From an uncultured Oscillospiraceae bacterium (lineage in GTDB: Bacteria; Bacillota; Clostridia; Oscillospirales; Oscillospiraceae): a DNA stretch of 41,832 bases. Under the pieces are notes generated by a model that made no database searches, had not been told where the DNA came from, and was given only the letters and a program-made list of their open reading frames with translations. Shown one piece after another: positions 40,544 to 41,832 of the stretch; the stretch's first letter is position 1, and every line of letters starts with the position of its first letter. Location of the stretch: assembly GCA_947630645.1 (NCBI GenBank), contig CANRIF010000010.1, forward strand, positions 1 through 41,832, in the 5' to 3' direction. A program made the position numbers and the translations under genes.

Positions 40544-41707
40544 TTACGGCTGGGCCGGTTCCGGCGTGGGTCCTGCGGCGGGCTCCGGCGTGGGCAGGGG
40601 ATAGGGCTCATAATGGACAGCGGCGCTCACCACAGCGTCATTTCCGTCATCTATGCCTACGCCCGCCCAGTCGTACTCGCTGCCGTCAAACCACACCTCC
40701 GTCACCGGGCAGTCATGAAAGGCGTCCTTCTGGATCTCATACAGGGTCCCGGGCAGACCAACGGTAGTGAGGCTGGAGCAGCGCGTCAGCAAGTTATCGC
40801 CGCCGATGGTCACGATGGGCGCGGTGATGACGAGGGTCTCCAGCGCCTCGCAGCCCTGGAGCAGGCCGGGGGCACCCAGGCTCTCATAGGTGCCATTCAG
40901 GACCAGCGTTTTCAGCGAGGCGAGGTCGCACAGCGCGTGGCCGTCCAACCGCTCCATGGTGTCCGGGATATTGATGCTCTCCAGAGCAGTGCAGCCCCGG
41001 AAGGCGTACTCGGCCAGCCAGGTCACGCCCTCGCCCAGTTCCACGGTCTTAAGCGCGGTGCAGTCCAAAAAGGCGTAAGCGGACACCTTCTCCACGCCGC
41101 CGGGGATGGAGAGGTTAGTCAGCGCCGCACAGCCGTTGAAGCAGTTGGCGCCGATGGCCGTGAGCCCCTCCGGGAATACTATATCCGTCAGCTTGACACA
41201 CTTTCGGAAGGCGTCCTCGCCGATGGAGGTGACGGTCTCCGGGATGGCGATGGTCTCCAGGCTCTCACAGCCGCTGAAAACATCGTTCTCAATGGCCGTG
41301 ATACCATCGGGGATGGTCACCGACGTAAGGCTGGTGCAGTCGGCAAAGGCGCTCCGGCCGATGGACTGGACCGAATCCGGCACGACCACCTCCGTCAGGG
41401 CATAGCACTGGGAGAAGGCCCCGTCGCCGATGGCCGTCACCCCGTCGGGGATGGTGACGCAGGTGATCTTCTCGCAGTGGGAAAAGGCCCCGTCGCCAAT
41501 AGCCACGACAGGTTTATCCTCTATCGTGGCAGGGATGTCCAGCGTCCCTGCCCCGGTCTCGGGGCAGCCCGTGATGGTGACGCCGTCGTCGCTGACCTCG
41601 TATTCCAGGGCGCGGATGTTCACATGGGGCTCCGCGGCGGCCAGGGCCTGGGCCGGGAGTATGAGCGCGGCCGCCAGGGCCAGCAGGATACACAGCAGTT
41701 TTTTCAT
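40544..41707 (-). CDS. Secreted BspA-type leucine-rich repeat (LRR_5) protein, paralogue 2
   Basis: A 387-residue secreted LRR_5 protein that aligns along its whole length with paralogue 1 at 37999, with many identical repeats (LPEG/FPEG, KVSAYAF, ALKTVELGEGVTWL, LPGTLYEIQK). I start it at 41707 (MKKLLCILL), behind GAGGAGGAG; the frame's TTG at 41722 lies in the ribosome binding site and is rejected. Its signal peptide matches the RCC1-like lipoprotein's first 12 residues (MKKLLCILLALA) better than that of paralogue 1. The Pro/Glu tail again lacks an anchor. It follows the partial gene at 41741 by 33 bases, so an operon is likely. Confidence 0.92.
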   Translation of the reverse strand: MKKLLCILLALAAALILPAQALAAAEPHVNIRALEYEVSDDGVTITGCPETGAGTLDIPATIEDKPVVAIGDGAFSHCEKITCVTIPDGVTAIGDGAFSQCYALTEVVVPDSVQSIGRSAFADCTSLTSVTIPDGITAIENDVFSGCESLETIAIPETVTSIGEDAFRKCVKLTDIVFPEGLTAIGANCFNGCAALTNLSIPGGVEKVSAYAFLDCTALKTVELGEGVTWLAEYAFRGCTALESINIPDTMERLDGHALCDLASLKTLVLNGTYESLGAPGLLQGCEALETLVITAPIVTIGGDNLLTRCSSLTTVGLPGTLYEIQKDAFHDCPVTEVWFDGSEYDWAGVGIDDGNDAVVSAAVHYEPYPLPTPEPAAGPTPEPAQP

Positions 41708-41740
41708 ACGTCTCCTCCTCAAAATATATTCGTAAGCGCC

Positions 41741-41832
41741 TTATTCCGCCGCCGGGATCAGGGGCCCGACCGCCTCGCCGGGGTCCATGACGGTGATATC
41801 CGTCTTGGCTATGTATTCCGGCTTTCGGCTCC
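41741..41832 (-). CDS. C-terminal end of an unidentified gene, partial
   Basis: A minus-strand frame enters from the right edge and ends at TAA (41743-41741). Thirty codons are visible, reading ...KPEYIAKTDITVMDPGEAVGPLIPAAE. Codon bias matches its neighbours and its stop lies 33 bases ahead of LRR_5 paralogue 2, so it is probably the upstream gene of the same operon. The visible part is too short for a family call. Confidence 0.6.
   Translation of the reverse strand, partial: SRKPEYIAKTDITVMDPGEAVGPLIPAAE

Overview
The window looks like chromosomal backbone of a GC-rich, gut-type member of the Clostridia, most likely Oscillospiraceae (the Oscillibacter / Flavonifractor / Dysosmobacter neighbourhood). 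The grounds are strong GC bias at third codon positions, Firmicutes-type gene clusters (sepF-divIVA, ylxM-ffh, rpsP-khpA-rimM, the YmfF/YmfH peptidase pair), strong AGGAGG ribosome binding sites, TTG and GTG starts, sigma-A-like promoters and BspA-type leucine-rich repeat proteins. No tRNA, rRNA, CRISPR array, transposase or prophage gene was seen. Genus-level placement is inference.

Layout. 1-3.1 kb: the start of a probable hemolysin III family gene, a small DUF2007-like gene, cardiolipin synthase (cls), and a convergent lipid kinase sharing a bidirectional terminator with cls. 3.2-4.4 kb: a Sel1-like / transmembrane / SH3b protein. 4.5-9.1 kb (minus): miaB, a GNAT acetyltransferase and mutS, with overlapping or closely spaced genes. 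9.1-9.5 kb: a divergent intergenic region filled by a composite palindromic repeat. 9.5-12.6 kb (plus): mutL-miaA-hfq. 12.6-21.0 kb (plus): an HlyD-like membrane protein, yggS, sepF, divIVA, ileS, lspA and rluD, a division / envelope / translation cluster. 21.1-23.9 kb (plus): a large polytopic GT-C-like membrane protein, a lipoprotein and a GtrA-family protein. 24.0-27.9 kb (minus): ymfF-like, ymfH-like, lgt and a coiled-coil gene. 28.1-35.0 kb (minus): one 2297-residue cyclic beta-1,2-glucan synthase-like protein (GT84 plus GH94). 35.1-37.9 kb (plus): ylxM-ffh-rpsP-khpA-rimM from a near-consensus promoter, closed by a terminator. 38.0-41.8 kb (minus): two paralogous LRR_5 secreted proteins flanking an RCC1-like lipoprotein, then the 3' end of an unidentified gene.

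How it fits together. Envelope biogenesis dominates: phospholipid metabolism (cls, lipid kinase), lipoprotein maturation (lgt and lspA, in separate operons), division-site proteins (SepF, DivIVA and perhaps the HlyD-like protein), a probable glycosylation unit (GT-C-like protein plus GtrA), a glucan synthase and secreted repeat proteins. The remainder is DNA repair (MutS, and a MutL carrying the endonuclease motifs), tRNA modification (MiaA, MiaB) and the translation / SRP machinery.

Least explained: a long disordered tail on LspA whose end resembles the end of DivIVA; a repeat family built from invertible two-hairpin half-units with compensatory changes; and an HlyD-like protein with no transporter in the middle of the division cluster.
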